Below are positions 18,016-26,677 of a stretch of DNA of 58,219 bases, in pieces. The stretch's first letter is position 1. Every line of letters begins with the position of its first letter. The DNA comes from Acetobacter indonesiensis (lineage in GTDB: Bacteria; Pseudomonadota; Alphaproteobacteria; Acetobacterales; Acetobacteraceae), in NCBI RefSeq assembly GCF_000963945.1, contig NZ_BAMW01000059.1:1-58219 (forward strand), in the 5' to 3' direction. The notes beneath the pieces are model-generated. The model made no database searches. It was not told the DNA's origin and worked only from the letters and a program-made list of their open reading frames with translations. The position numbers were made by a program, and so were the translations under genes.

Positions 18016-18792
18016 TTAGTCGTTAGAGCTGCGCACGCCCATGAACTGAAGCAGAAACTGGAACAGGTTGATGAAGTTCAGATACAGGCTAAGGGCGTCA
18101 TATACGCTGCGCTTGGCGGCACCATCTGGGCCTTCATACGCGGCATATTGCGGATACGTCACGCGGATACGCTGGGCATCGAACGCACTGAACGCTGTGA
18201 AAATGAACACCCCAACAATGCTGTAGATGAAATAGACAGCAGGGCTTTTCAGAAAGATATTAACCAGACCAGCAATGACCAACCCGAAAAGGCCCATCAT
18301 CAGGAACGAGCCAAATTTGGCCAAATTCGCTTTGGTTGTGTAGCCCCACAGCGATGTTGCACCGAACATGCACGCTGTCACCAGAAACACGCGGACAACA
18401 GACACACCAGTATAAACCAGAAAAATACTGGAAAGACTTGCCCCCATGGTCGCGCAGAATGCCCAGAACAGAGCCTGCGCCCCCTGACGGGACAAACGGT
18501 TCACCCCGAAAGACATAACCAGCACAAAAGCCAGCGGCGCAATCATGGCCGCGCCACCCAGCAATGTGGGATGCAGAGCCATACCGCCGGGCGTAGGCGT
18601 CAACTGGAAGAACAGACCACGCAGGCTGGTGGAGGCCACGGCATAAGCCACGATACCCGTCAGCAGCAGCCCAGAGGCCATCCAGTTATAAACTCGCAGC
18701 ATGTAAGCCCGCAGGCCCGCATCCAGTGCGCCAGCCTGGGCATTCCAGCCAGAAGCAGCGGCTGGTGAACGAAAGTCCTGACCGAACGACAT
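18016..18792 (-). CDS. BAX inhibitor-1/YccA-family membrane protein
   Basis: This is a 258-residue protein with seven predicted transmembrane helices, the size and layout of bacterial Bax inhibitor-1 (UPF0005/LFG) proteins. Family marks near the C-terminus are FIFTAFSAFDAQRIRVTYPQ (about residues 190-210) and YDALSLYLNFINLFQFLLQF, including the Asp believed to control pH-gated calcium leak in BsYetJ. In proteobacteria the family includes YccA, an inhibitor of FtsH, and YbhL. Function here is unproven. The gene is monocistronic with its own terminator and is divergent from the ThpR-like gene. Confidence 0.9.
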   Translation of the reverse strand: MSFGQDFRSPAAASGWNAQAGALDAGLRAYMLRVYNWMASGLLLTGIVAYAVASTSLRGLFFQLTPTPGGMALHPTLLGGAAMIAPLAFVLVMSFGVNRLSRQGAQALFWAFCATMGASLSSIFLVYTGVSVVRVFLVTACMFGATSLWGYTTKANLAKFGSFLMMGLFGLVIAGLVNIFLKSPAVYFIYSIVGVFIFTAFSAFDAQRIRVTYPQYAAYEGPDGAAKRSVYDALSLYLNFINLFQFLLQFMGVRSSND

Positions 18793-18974
18793 AACTTATC
18801 CTCTCCTTGTCCGGACAAGCCGGCTTTGCTTTATACTTGTGGCTGCCCTGCCCCTGCGTCAAGGGTGCGGCTTTCAATTGTCACGGTACAGTTGGCCCCT
18901 AACCGGGCTTTCTGGCCGCAATAAGTTGCCACCGTCTTCTGCCTTCATCAGAGCCCAAACCGTAAGGTCTGTAC

Positions 18975-19514
18975 ATGTATCTTAGTGTTGGCATTACCCT
19001 GCCTGAAGAGGCGAGACAGAGCCTTCTTGATCTCCAGAATCATTTTCTGGACGAAAGCTGGATCCCTGAGACGTTTCTGCGTCTGCCACTCTGTACGTTA
19101 GGGGACATTTCAGACCCCACCATTCTGGAAGAGTTAGACCACGGGTTAGCGGCAGTGCGGATGAATGATGCAGCCACCCTGCAGCCTGACGGTTTTGACA
19201 TCTTTACCCGTAGAGACCGAATCACGCTTGAACTCAGAATTCGTTCGCCCGCTATCGATCACCTTTCCGTGAAAATACTCTCAGTGGTTAAGCGGGCTGG
19301 GGTTAAGACGGCGCGCCAGTTTTCGCCCCTCACCATCCCCATTGCCACTGTTACAACAACTCCACCGGAAGACGTCAGCGCCTGGATGCAACTGCATCAC
19401 GGTGCCCCGTTTGAGGAGGTGACAATTTCCGAAATTACCCTTTTCAGCTCTTGGAAAAATGCTGAAACGACCCTGTTTGTTCCAGAGGCCGATTATTCGT
19501 TTACCGCTTTCTGA
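18975..19514 (+). CDS. 2'-5' RNA ligase/ThpR-like protein lacking both HxT catalytic motifs
   Basis: This is a 179-residue protein with the overall plan of RNA 2',3'-cyclic phosphodiesterase (ThpR/LigT). It has an N-terminal M-YLSVGITLPEEAR strand-helix, a central FLRLPLCTLGDI that aligns with the usual HLTLRFLGEV, a second FSPLTIPIATV aligning with FxPHxTLAR, and a C-terminal VTISEITLFSSW. Both catalytic His-x-Thr motifs are gone: the first reads Arg-Leu-Pro and the second Leu-Thr-Ile. If the assignment is right, the protein cannot do the usual phosphodiester chemistry and may only bind RNA or nucleotides. AAGG stands seven bases before the ATG. It is an intact frame, so not an obvious pseudogene. 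It sits just upstream of adhA but about 236 bp apart. Confidence 0.65.
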   Translation: MYLSVGITLPEEARQSLLDLQNHFLDESWIPETFLRLPLCTLGDISDPTILEELDHGLAAVRMNDAATLQPDGFDIFTRRDRITLELRIRSPAIDHLSVKILSVVKRAGVKTARQFSPLTIPIATVTTTPPEDVSAWMQLHHGAPFEEVTISEITLFSSWKNAETTLFVPEADYSFTAF

Positions 19515-19750
19515 ACAGCTCTTTTTCTCTTGTTATAACATATTCTGTGCCGGCAGATAGCACCTTGGTCGTGAGGTGATATGCGGTCTCTACACCGCTG
19601 TAACCGCTACATAATATCTATTGATCTGGTATCAGCTATTCATCTGGCGTGATTGACAGGGCGGAGCCTGATTGGCTGAGTGTCCCAAACCGGACTGCCG
19701 GCTTTATTGTCTTTTTTCCTCACCTTAATACCAGTCGAGGACACTAACGC

Positions 19751-21979
19751 ATGACCCGCCCCGCCTCCGCCAAGAGACGTTCGCTGCTAGGAATTCTCGC
19801 GGCCGGAACGATCTGCGCCGCATCTATGCCGTTTGCAGCACTCCCTGCCCATGCTGATAGCCTGGGCAACACGGGAGAAGCGATCATCCACGCGGATGAT
19901 CACCCTGAAAACTGGCTCAGCTACGGCCGGACCTATACCGAGCAGCGCTACAGCCCGCTGGAAGACATCAACAAGTCCAACGTGGGCAATCTGAAACTAG
20001 CCTGGTATTTTGACCTTGATACCAACCGCGGTCAGGAAGGTACGCCTCTGGTTGTGGATGGGGTGATGTACGCCACCACCAACTGGTCAAAAATGAAGGC
20101 GCTTGACGCGGCAACCGGCAAGCTTCTGTGGCAGTATGACCCCCGCGTCCCAGGCAACATTGCCGACAAAGGCTGCTGTGACACGGTTAACCGTGGTGCT
20201 GGCTACTGGAACGGCAAGGTGTTCTTCGGCACATTTGATGGCCGTCTGATTGCCCTGGATGCCAAGACCGGCAAGCTGGTGTGGGAAGTGAACACCATCC
20301 CCAAAGACGCCTCTCTCGGTCAGCAGCGTTCCTACACGGTTGACGGCGCAGTCCGCGTTGCCAAAGGTCTGGTTCTGATCGGCAATGGTGGGTCTGAATT
20401 CGGTGCCCGCGGCTTTGTTTCTGCCTTTGATGCAGAAACCGGCAAGATGAAATGGCGCTTCTACACGGTTCCCAACAACAAGAACCAGCCTGACCACGCT
20501 GCATCAGACAACGTGCTGATGAGCAAAGCCTACAAGACCTGGAGCCCCACAGGCGCCTGGACTAAGCAGGGCGGCGGCGGCACGGTCTGGGATTCCATCG
20601 TGTATGATCCGGTGGCTGATCTGGTCTATCTGGCCGTTGGTAACGGGTCTCCATGGAACTACAAATACCGTTCTGACGGGATTGGCGACAACCTGTTCCT
20701 GGGCAGCATCGTCGCTGTTAAGCCAGAAACCGGGGAATATGTCTGGCACTTCCAGGAAACCCCAATGGACCAGTGGGATTACACCTCGGTTCAGCAGATC
20801 ATGACGCTTGATATGCCGATCAACGGTGAAAACCGTCACGTCATCGTTCATGCGCCTAAGAACGGCTTCTTCTACATTCTAGATGCCAAAACGGGTGAAT
20901 TCCTGTCCGGCAAAAACTACGTGTACCAGAACTGGGCACAGGGTCTGGACCCCAAGACCGGCCGCCCCATCTACAACCCGGACGCGCTTTATACGCTGAA
21001 CGGCAAGGAATGGTACGGTATTCCGGGTGATCTGGGTGGTCATAACTTTGCCGCCATGGCCTACAGCCCCAAAACCGGACTGGTTTACATCCCGGCGCAG
21101 CAGGTTCCGTTCCTGTATAAAAACCAGGTTGGTGGCTTCAAGGCACACCCTGACTCCTGGAACCTTGGTCTGGACATGAACAAGGCTGGTCTGCCGGATA
21201 CTCCGGAAGCCCGCACCGCGTTCATGAAAGACCTGAAGGGCTGGATTGTCGCCTGGGACCCCAAAAAGCAGGAAGCTGCCTGGACTGTTGACCATAAAGG
21301 TCCATGGAACGGTGGTATTCTGGCAACTGGTGGTGACCTGCTGTTCCAGGGTCTGGCGAATGGTGAATTCCACGCCTACGACGCGACGAACGGTGCAGAC
21401 CTGTTCCACTTCGATGCACAGAGCGGCATCATTGCTCCGCCCATCACCTATAAGGCGCAGGGCAAGCAGTATGTGGCGGTCGAAGTGGGTTGGGGCGGTA
21501 TTTATCCGTTCTTCCTGGGTGGTCTGGCCCGTACGTCTGGCTGGACAGTCAACCACTCCCGCGTTGTTGCCTTCTCGCTTGACGGTAAGGCTGAACTGCC
21601 TCCGCAGAACGACAAGGGCTTCCTGCCTGTCAAACCGCCTGCGCAGTATGACACCAAGGTAACTGACAACGGCTACTTCCAGTTCCAGACCTATTGCGCT
21701 GCCTGCCATGGCGACAACGCAGAAGGTGCCGGTGTGCTGCCTGACCTGCGCTGGTCTGGTTCCATCCGCCATCAGGACGCGTTCTACAACGTGGTCGGCC
21801 GTGGGGCTCTGACGGCTTATGGTATGGATCGCTTCGATACCAGCATGAAGCCTGACGAAATCGAAAGCATTCGTCAGTTCATCATCAAGCGTGCGAACGA
21901 CACCTATCAGCGCGAAGTGGATGCTCGCAAGAATGACAAGGGCATTCCAGAAAACCCGACTCTCGGCATTGCGCCGTAA
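19751..21979 (+). CDS. adhA: PQQ-dependent alcohol dehydrogenase, quinohemoprotein subunit I
   Basis: This is a 742-residue periplasmic enzyme oxidising ethanol to acetaldehyde at the outer face of the inner membrane and passing electrons through haem c to subunit II and ubiquinone. The signal peptide ends near residue 35 (PAHA-DS). An eight-bladed propeller follows, with repeated ALDAKTGKLVWE-type blades. The vicinal disulfide Cys142-Cys143 (ADKGCCDTV) lies over PQQ. A C-terminal cytochrome domain has the haem motif CAACH at 649-653. GAGGA stands nine bases before the ATG. The stop shares a base with an ATG in the adhB frame, so the two are co-transcribed. Subunit III is not in the window. 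Confidence 0.97.
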   Translation: MTRPASAKRRSLLGILAAGTICAASMPFAALPAHADSLGNTGEAIIHADDHPENWLSYGRTYTEQRYSPLEDINKSNVGNLKLAWYFDLDTNRGQEGTPLVVDGVMYATTNWSKMKALDAATGKLLWQYDPRVPGNIADKGCCDTVNRGAGYWNGKVFFGTFDGRLIALDAKTGKLVWEVNTIPKDASLGQQRSYTVDGAVRVAKGLVLIGNGGSEFGARGFVSAFDAETGKMKWRFYTVPNNKNQPDHAASDNVLMSKAYKTWSPTGAWTKQGGGGTVWDSIVYDPVADLVYLAVGNGSPWNYKYRSDGIGDNLFLGSIVAVKPETGEYVWHFQETPMDQWDYTSVQQIMTLDMPINGENRHVIVHAPKNGFFYILDAKTGEFLSGKNYVYQNWAQGLDPKTGRPIYNPDALYTLNGKEWYGIPGDLGGHNFAAMAYSPKTGLVYIPAQQVPFLYKNQVGGFKAHPDSWNLGLDMNKAGLPDTPEARTAFMKDLKGWIVAWDPKKQEAAWTVDHKGPWNGGILATGGDLLFQGLANGEFHAYDATNGADLFHFDAQSGIIAPPITYKAQGKQYVAVEVGWGGIYPFFLGGLARTSGWTVNHSRVVAFSLDGKAELPPQNDKGFLPVKPPAQYDTKVTDNGYFQFQTYCAACHGDNAEGAGVLPDLRWSGSIRHQDAFYNVVGRGALTAYGMDRFDTSMKPDEIESIRQFIIKRANDTYQREVDARKNDKGIPENPTLGIAP

Positions 21980-22035
21980 TGGTCCGGCTCAGTCATGACG
22001 TCATTCGGCACACAAGCGACACAGTGGTAAAAACG

Positions 22036-23451
22036 ATGATCAAAGGACTAAAAGCCGCTCTGGGAGCGGTCACAGTCGGGCTTCTGGCAGGCACTTCTCT
22101 GGCCCACGCACAAAGCACTGACGATGAACTGGTGAAAAAAGGCGCGTATATTGCGCGCCTGGGTGACTGCGTAGCGTGTCATACAGCGCTGCACGGTCAG
22201 GTGTATGCCGGTGGTCTGTCTATTCAGACCCCCATTGGCACCATCTATTCCACCAACATCACGCCAGACCCCACGCACGGGATTGGCACCTACACGTTCA
22301 AAGAGTTTGATGAAGCTGTGCGTCACGGCGTCCGTAAGGACGGCAGCACGCTTTATCCGGCCATGCCTTATCCTGCATTTTCACGCATGACGCAGGATGA
22401 CATGAAGGCGCTGTATGCGTACTTCATGCATGGTGTGAAGCCGGTAGCCCAGCCAAACCATGCAGCCGATATCTCATGGCCGCTGTCCATGCGTTGGCCG
22501 CTGTCCATCTGGCGTTCCGTCTTTGCCCCGACACCAAAAGACTTCACCCCTGCCCCCGGCACGGATGCGGACATTGCCCGTGGTGAATATCTGGTAACAG
22601 GTCCGGGCCATTGCGGTGCGTGCCATACGCCCCGTGGTTTTGGCATGCAGGAAAAAGCGCTTGATGCCGCTGGTGGCCCAGACTTCCTGGGTGGTGGTGC
22701 GCCGATCGATAACTGGATTGCCCCAAGCCTGCGGAACGACCCCGTTCTGGGTATTGGCCGCTGGTCTGAAGAAGATGTGTATCAGTTCCTGAAATCTGGC
22801 CGTATTGACCATTCTGCCGTGTTCGGTGGCATGGCTGACGTGGTTGGCTGGAGCACGCAGTACTTCACGGATTCCGACCTGCACGCCATGGCGAAATATC
22901 TGAAATCACTGCCGCCGGTTCCGCCTGCTCGTGGTGATTACAAATATGACCCATCAACTGCACAGGCTCTGGATGCCAACAATACGTCGGGCACACCGGG
23001 TGCAAGCGTCTATGTTGAACAGTGCGCAATCTGCCATAGAAATGATGGTGGTGGTGTAGCTCGTATGTTCCCGCCGCTGGCTGGCAACCCGGTTGTCGTG
23101 TCTGAAAACCCGACATCTGTGGCCCACATCATTGTGGCTGGTGCGGTTCTGCCGCCCACCAACTGGGCTCCTTCTGCGGTCGCAATGCCTGGCTACAAGA
23201 ATGTTCTGTCTGACCAGCAGATTGCGGATGTAGTCAACTTCATCCGTGTTTCCTGGGGTAACAAGGCTCCGGCCAACGTTACGGCAGCAGATATTCAGAA
23301 GCTGCGTGTTAACCATGCCCCCATTTCCACCTCTTCCTGGGGCTTTGGTGGCAATGACACGGCAACATGGGGTGTCTTCCATCCGCAGCCTTACGGCGCT
23401 GGCTGGACGTTCTCTCCGCAGACCCACACGGGTGAAGACGCTGCCCAGTAA
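22036..23451 (+). CDS. adhB: Alcohol dehydrogenase cytochrome c subunit II
   Basis: This is a tri-haem c-type cytochrome of 471 residues. The three haem motifs are CVACH (about residue 45), CGACH and CAICH, each with a distal Met region. The signal peptide is MIKGLKAALGAVTVGLLAGT to LAHAQ. The subunit takes electrons from AdhA and reduces ubiquinone at the inner membrane. The frame is open to an ATG at 21979 overlapping the adhA stop (TAATG), which would add 19 charged residues ahead of the signal peptide. I prefer 22036 for the better signal peptide, though coupling from 21979 is possible. A terminator follows. Confidence 0.94.
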   Translation: MIKGLKAALGAVTVGLLAGTSLAHAQSTDDELVKKGAYIARLGDCVACHTALHGQVYAGGLSIQTPIGTIYSTNITPDPTHGIGTYTFKEFDEAVRHGVRKDGSTLYPAMPYPAFSRMTQDDMKALYAYFMHGVKPVAQPNHAADISWPLSMRWPLSIWRSVFAPTPKDFTPAPGTDADIARGEYLVTGPGHCGACHTPRGFGMQEKALDAAGGPDFLGGGAPIDNWIAPSLRNDPVLGIGRWSEEDVYQFLKSGRIDHSAVFGGMADVVGWSTQYFTDSDLHAMAKYLKSLPPVPPARGDYKYDPSTAQALDANNTSGTPGASVYVEQCAICHRNDGGGVARMFPPLAGNPVVVSENPTSVAHIIVAGAVLPPTNWAPSAVAMPGYKNVLSDQQIADVVNFIRVSWGNKAPANVTAADIQKLRVNHAPISTSSWGFGGNDTATWGVFHPQPYGAGWTFSPQTHTGEDAAQ

Positions 23452-23471
23452 GGTAGCTTCTTCTTCCACCT

Positions 23472-23537
23472 CGCTCCGTAACCGGAGCGAGGGTTCTGCA
23501 AAAAACACCGCGGTGGCAGCATCGCGGTGTTTTTTTA
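23472..23537 (+). terminator. Terminator of adhAB (double hairpin)
   Basis: A first hairpin CGCTCCG(taac)CGGAGCG at 23472-23489 is followed by AAAAACACCGCG pairing with CGCGGTGTTTTTT (23501-23536). The second ends in seven T and is a standard Rho-independent terminator. Confidence 0.9.
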
Positions 23538-23579
23538 TGCGCCAGTCAGGTTCTTGTTAAAACACGCCCGGCACCACAT

Positions 23580-24329
23580 ATGCTGGGTATGAGTGACTTG
23601 CCCCCCGCCTTTTTTGCTGAACGGATTGTCATTCTGACAGGTGCAGGCATCAGTCAGGAATCAGGCCTTGCGACATTTCGGGACGAAGGCGGATTATGGG
23701 CGGCACACGCGATTGAAGATGTTTGTACACCAGAAGGCTTTTTGCGAAACCCGGCTTTGGTTGATGATTTTTACAATCAGCGTCGTAGGGAAGTACAGTC
23801 AGCACAACCGAATGCCGCCCACAATGCTCTGGCGGATTTAGAAGCCGCATTCCAGACGCATCATGGCGAAAAATACATCGACCACTTTCTGCTGATTACC
23901 CAGAACATAGACCCCTTACATGAAAGGGCGGGAAGTAGATCTCTGGTGCATATGCATGGAGAACTTGAACGTGTTTTGTGCAAGACATGCCAAAAAACAT
24001 TCGCTTGGGTAGATGACTGCCTGCCAGACACACCATGCCCCCACTGCCAGCACAACACCTTACGGCCGGATGTCGTCTGGTTTGGGGAGATGCCTTACCA
24101 CATGACCAGAATTGAAAAAGCACTGGCAGAGTGCACTCTGTTTGTTGCCATAGGCACATCAGCCACGGTCTGGCCTGCTGCCGGGTTTGTGCAGACAGCG
24201 TCTCATCACGCCCATACGGTTGAATTGAATCTTGCGCCCTCGGGGGCATCTGGGCTGTTTGATGAAGTGCTCTATGGCCCAGCGACAAAAATTGTACCGC
24301 GCTATGTAAAAGGACTGGCGCAAGCATGA
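23580..24329 (+). CDS. cobB: NAD-dependent protein deacylase, sirtuin (CobB-type)
   Basis: This is a 249-residue Sir2 protein. Motifs in order are the NAD loop GAGISQESGLATFR (21-34), FYNQRRR with Tyr65 and Arg68, TQNID (107-111), catalytic His126 in MHGEL, a zinc site of Cys134/137/153/156 and GTSATVWPA near 192. Tyr65-x2-Arg68 is the SIRT5/E. coli CobB signature linked to succinyl- and malonyl-lysine removal as well as deacetylation. It acts in the cytosol and consumes NAD. ATG at 23589 is an alternative start; neither has a good ribosome-binding site. The stop overlaps the start of the UDG-like gene (ATGA), so the two form a coupled operon. Its adhAB neighbours end in a terminator. Confidence 0.92.
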   Translation: MLGMSDLPPAFFAERIVILTGAGISQESGLATFRDEGGLWAAHAIEDVCTPEGFLRNPALVDDFYNQRRREVQSAQPNAAHNALADLEAAFQTHHGEKYIDHFLLITQNIDPLHERAGSRSLVHMHGELERVLCKTCQKTFAWVDDCLPDTPCPHCQHNTLRPDVVWFGEMPYHMTRIEKALAECTLFVAIGTSATVWPAAGFVQTASHHAHTVELNLAPSGASGLFDEVLYGPATKIVPRYVKGLAQA

Positions 24330-24952
24330 AAACGCTTTTTGCCACGCCGCACGTTACACAAGCAGATATCACTGATGAGGCTGTTTCCTGCTTTCTGAAA
24401 GAAATCAGAAACTGCAAAGCCTGTGCCGGAAAACTCCCTTTTGCGCCTCGCCCCGTTATTAATTTCTCACCCAAAGCGCGTATTCTGATTGCAGGGCAAG
24501 CGCCCGGTACGCGCGTGCATGAAACAGGTATTCCGTTTAACGACGCATCCGGTGAGCGTTTGCGGGCATGGTTAAATATGGACCGCTCTCTTTTTTACGA
24601 TAAAGAGCAAATTGCCATTGTCCCTATGGGGTTATGTTATCCTGGTGTTCTACCAAAGGGGGGAGATAGACCACCGCCACCTGAATGTGCGTCTTTATGG
24701 CGGGATCGTATCCTCTCCTTTCTTCCCAATATTCAGCTTACGCTTCTGGTTGGCTCCTATTCGCAGAACCACACGCTTGGGAAAGGAAAAGTGTATGATC
24801 GAACTTTGAATTTTGAACATTATCTACCGGATTACTTTCCCCTTCCGCACCCATCATGGCGTACAGGCGCATGGGAACGAAGTACACCGGAGTTTCAGGA
24901 ACGCGTTATCCCAGCACTCCGAAAACAGGTTGAAACAATTCTTAAACAGTAA
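24326..24952 (+). CDS. Uracil-DNA-glycosylase-superfamily protein
   Basis: This is a 208-residue protein of the UDG-like fold. Motif A-like IAGQAPGTRVHETGIPFND is at residues 55-73, and the motif-B region PHPSWR, which inserts into the DNA minor groove in UDGs, is at 174-179. An N-terminal CKAC (30-33) recalls part of the Fe-S Cys set of family 4 UDGs, but the other two Cys are not evident. Many relatives of this COG1573-like group are uncharacterised, so base-excision activity is likely but not proven. It overlaps the sirtuin gene by four bases. The next 140 bp are AT-rich and gene-free. Confidence 0.8.
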   Translation: MKTLFATPHVTQADITDEAVSCFLKEIRNCKACAGKLPFAPRPVINFSPKARILIAGQAPGTRVHETGIPFNDASGERLRAWLNMDRSLFYDKEQIAIVPMGLCYPGVLPKGGDRPPPPECASLWRDRILSFLPNIQLTLLVGSYSQNHTLGKGKVYDRTLNFEHYLPDYFPLPHPSWRTGAWERSTPEFQERVIPALRKQVETILKQ

Positions 24953-25055
24953 TGTCTTTCTTACTTGGAAAACCATTTACTGAAAAATATTCTTATGATT
25001 TTTTATTAATTATTCAGAAATTTTGGCTTTAGATATTCAGCATTCACACCGAAGT

Positions 25056-25087
25056 GCCGGAAAGAAGTAAACGTGCTTCCTTCCGGC
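25056..25087. repeat. Long inverted repeat after the glycerate kinase gene
   Basis: GCCGGAA-a-GAAG (25056-25067) pairs with CTTC-c-TTCCGGC (25076-25087) over an eight-base loop: an eleven-pair stem with one mismatch. It is 8 bp beyond the stop of the minus-strand kinase gene. It lacks a T-run on either strand, so it is either a weak terminator or an mRNA-end stabiliser. Confidence 0.5.
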
Positions 25088-25095
25088 GGCCATGT

Positions 25096-26433
25096 TTACA
25101 GCACAAGAAGAATACGAATGTCATTCACGTTGGTCAGCGTCGGCCCCGTAATAACAAGATCACCAATTTCCTTGAAATAGCTATAGCTATCATGTCTTTT
25201 TAGAAAGTCTTCTGCACTGACACCGGCTTTTTCACCACGCGCCAGAGTGTCTGGTGTGACAATAGCACCCGCCGCATCTTCCGTGCCGTCTATGCCATCG
25301 CTATCACCAGCCATCGCCCAGATACCGCTTTCTCCACCAAGCGCCTGCGCACAGGCCAAAAGAAATTCCGTATTGCGTCCACCCCTGCCAGGGGTTTCGC
25401 CTTTTTTGATGGTAACCGTTGTTTCACCGCCGCTCAACAAAACAGCCGGGGCTGAAACAGGCACGTCATGTTGTTTTACAGAACGAGCAATTCCTGAAAA
25501 AACAATACCAGCTGAACAACTTTCACCTTCAATTGCATCCCCTAAAATGACAGGCGTAACGCCTGCTTTGCGGGCAACATCCGCAGCGGCCTGAAGCGCC
25601 ATGAACGGGGTTGCAATCATGGTCAGGCTATTACCCTCTGCCACAGCAGGCGTATCCTGCCGCGCATGGTCGGCTTCACGCTTTAAAAGCGCCAAGGCCG
25701 AGTCAGGGAGCGTCAGGTCATATTTACGAACAATACGCAGGGCATCTAACGCAGTTGTCTGGTCGGGCACTGTTGCGCCGCTGGCTATAACGGATGGATC
25801 ATCACCTGGCACATCGCTGATAACGAATGTTGCCACCCGTGCGGGGTATGCAGCCTGCGCCAGACGTCCCCCCTTGATTGCTGAAAGATGACGGCGAACA
25901 GTATTCATTTCCGTAATCGTTGCGCCTGAATGAAGCAAATCTTTTCCAATCTGCTTTTTTTCTTCAAGCGTAATGCCCTCAGCTGGCAGAGAAAGAAGGG
26001 ATGATCCCCCTCCTGAAATCAGAGCAATCACCAGATCATCCGGCCCCAACCCGTCAACGGCTTTCAGAATGGCGCGCGCAGCCTGCTCGCTCCGTTCATC
26101 AGGTACAGGGTGAGACGCTTCCAGAATGGTAATATGCTGGGTAGGGACAGCATGCTCGTCACGCGTTACGACAACGCCTTCCAGCGTGACATCGGGCCAC
26201 GCAGCCTCCAGCGCTGCTGCCATGGCGGCAGAGGCCTTTCCTGCCCCGACCACAACACATCTGCCTGTTGGCTTTTCCGGTAGTGCCTGTGCCAACACCT
26301 GGGATGGGCTGGCACTCGCAACGGCGGCATCAAACATTTCCCGCAGAAAAGCTCTGGCTCGTTCTGCCGACCATTCCGCGCTGTTTTGGTCACCATTGGA
26401 TGCAGTAACGGGCACAGACACACCATCAGACAT
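25096..26433 (-). CDS. Glycerate 2-kinase, MOFRL/TtuD family
   Basis: This is a 445-residue protein of the DUF4147-MOFRL family. The N-terminal domain has VVVGAGKASAAMAAALE near residues 55-70 and ALISGGGSSLL near 135-145. The C-terminal MOFRL domain has LLSGGETTVTIKKGETPGRGGRN. It phosphorylates D-glycerate to 2-phosphoglycerate with ATP in the cytosol; older names are GckA and, wrongly, TtuD hydroxypyruvate reductase. The ATG at 26433 has GGGAGAG five bases upstream; the frame's TTG at 26436 is not needed. The gene is alone; about 240 bp separate it from nadC upstream. Confidence 0.9.
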   Translation of the reverse strand: MSDGVSVPVTASNGDQNSAEWSAERARAFLREMFDAAVASASPSQVLAQALPEKPTGRCVVVGAGKASAAMAAALEAAWPDVTLEGVVVTRDEHAVPTQHITILEASHPVPDERSEQAARAILKAVDGLGPDDLVIALISGGGSSLLSLPAEGITLEEKKQIGKDLLHSGATITEMNTVRRHLSAIKGGRLAQAAYPARVATFVISDVPGDDPSVIASGATVPDQTTALDALRIVRKYDLTLPDSALALLKREADHARQDTPAVAEGNSLTMIATPFMALQAAADVARKAGVTPVILGDAIEGESCSAGIVFSGIARSVKQHDVPVSAPAVLLSGGETTVTIKKGETPGRGGRNTEFLLACAQALGGESGIWAMAGDSDGIDGTEDAAGAIVTPDTLARGEKAGVSAEDFLKRHDSYSYFKEIGDLVITGPTLTNVNDIRILLVL

Positions 26434-26677
26434 CAAAACTCTCCCTTTCCGGTATTTTTCTTTTTCTCGAGAGACTGAACATTCGCGTTGTTATGACAGT
26501 CGATGACCCTTTTTAACGCGAGAACCGAATGGCGACGTTAAAAACCATTATAAAAAGGCAATTTCTATCTTTCACCTTTCTGTGATGGTCTCTTCTACAA
26601 CTTGCTGTCTCTATGGATGGAGGACGGCTACGCTAACAGCCACTCCTCCTTCTGCAACTGAACAGTCTGGTTCGCCT

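Noticed and set aside
19620..19637. FNR-like TGAT-ctggt-ATCA element upstream of adhA
   Set aside because: The arms are only 4 bp and the spacer is five, not the four of FNR sites.
19653..19681. TTGACA -35-like hexamer upstream of adhA
   Set aside because: No acceptable -10 hexamer lies 16-18 bp downstream (CTGAGT), so I did not call a promoter.
20087..21772. Long minus-strand frames inside adhA
   Set aside because: They are antisense shadows of the adhA gene, which has a signal peptide, propeller blades and a haem motif.
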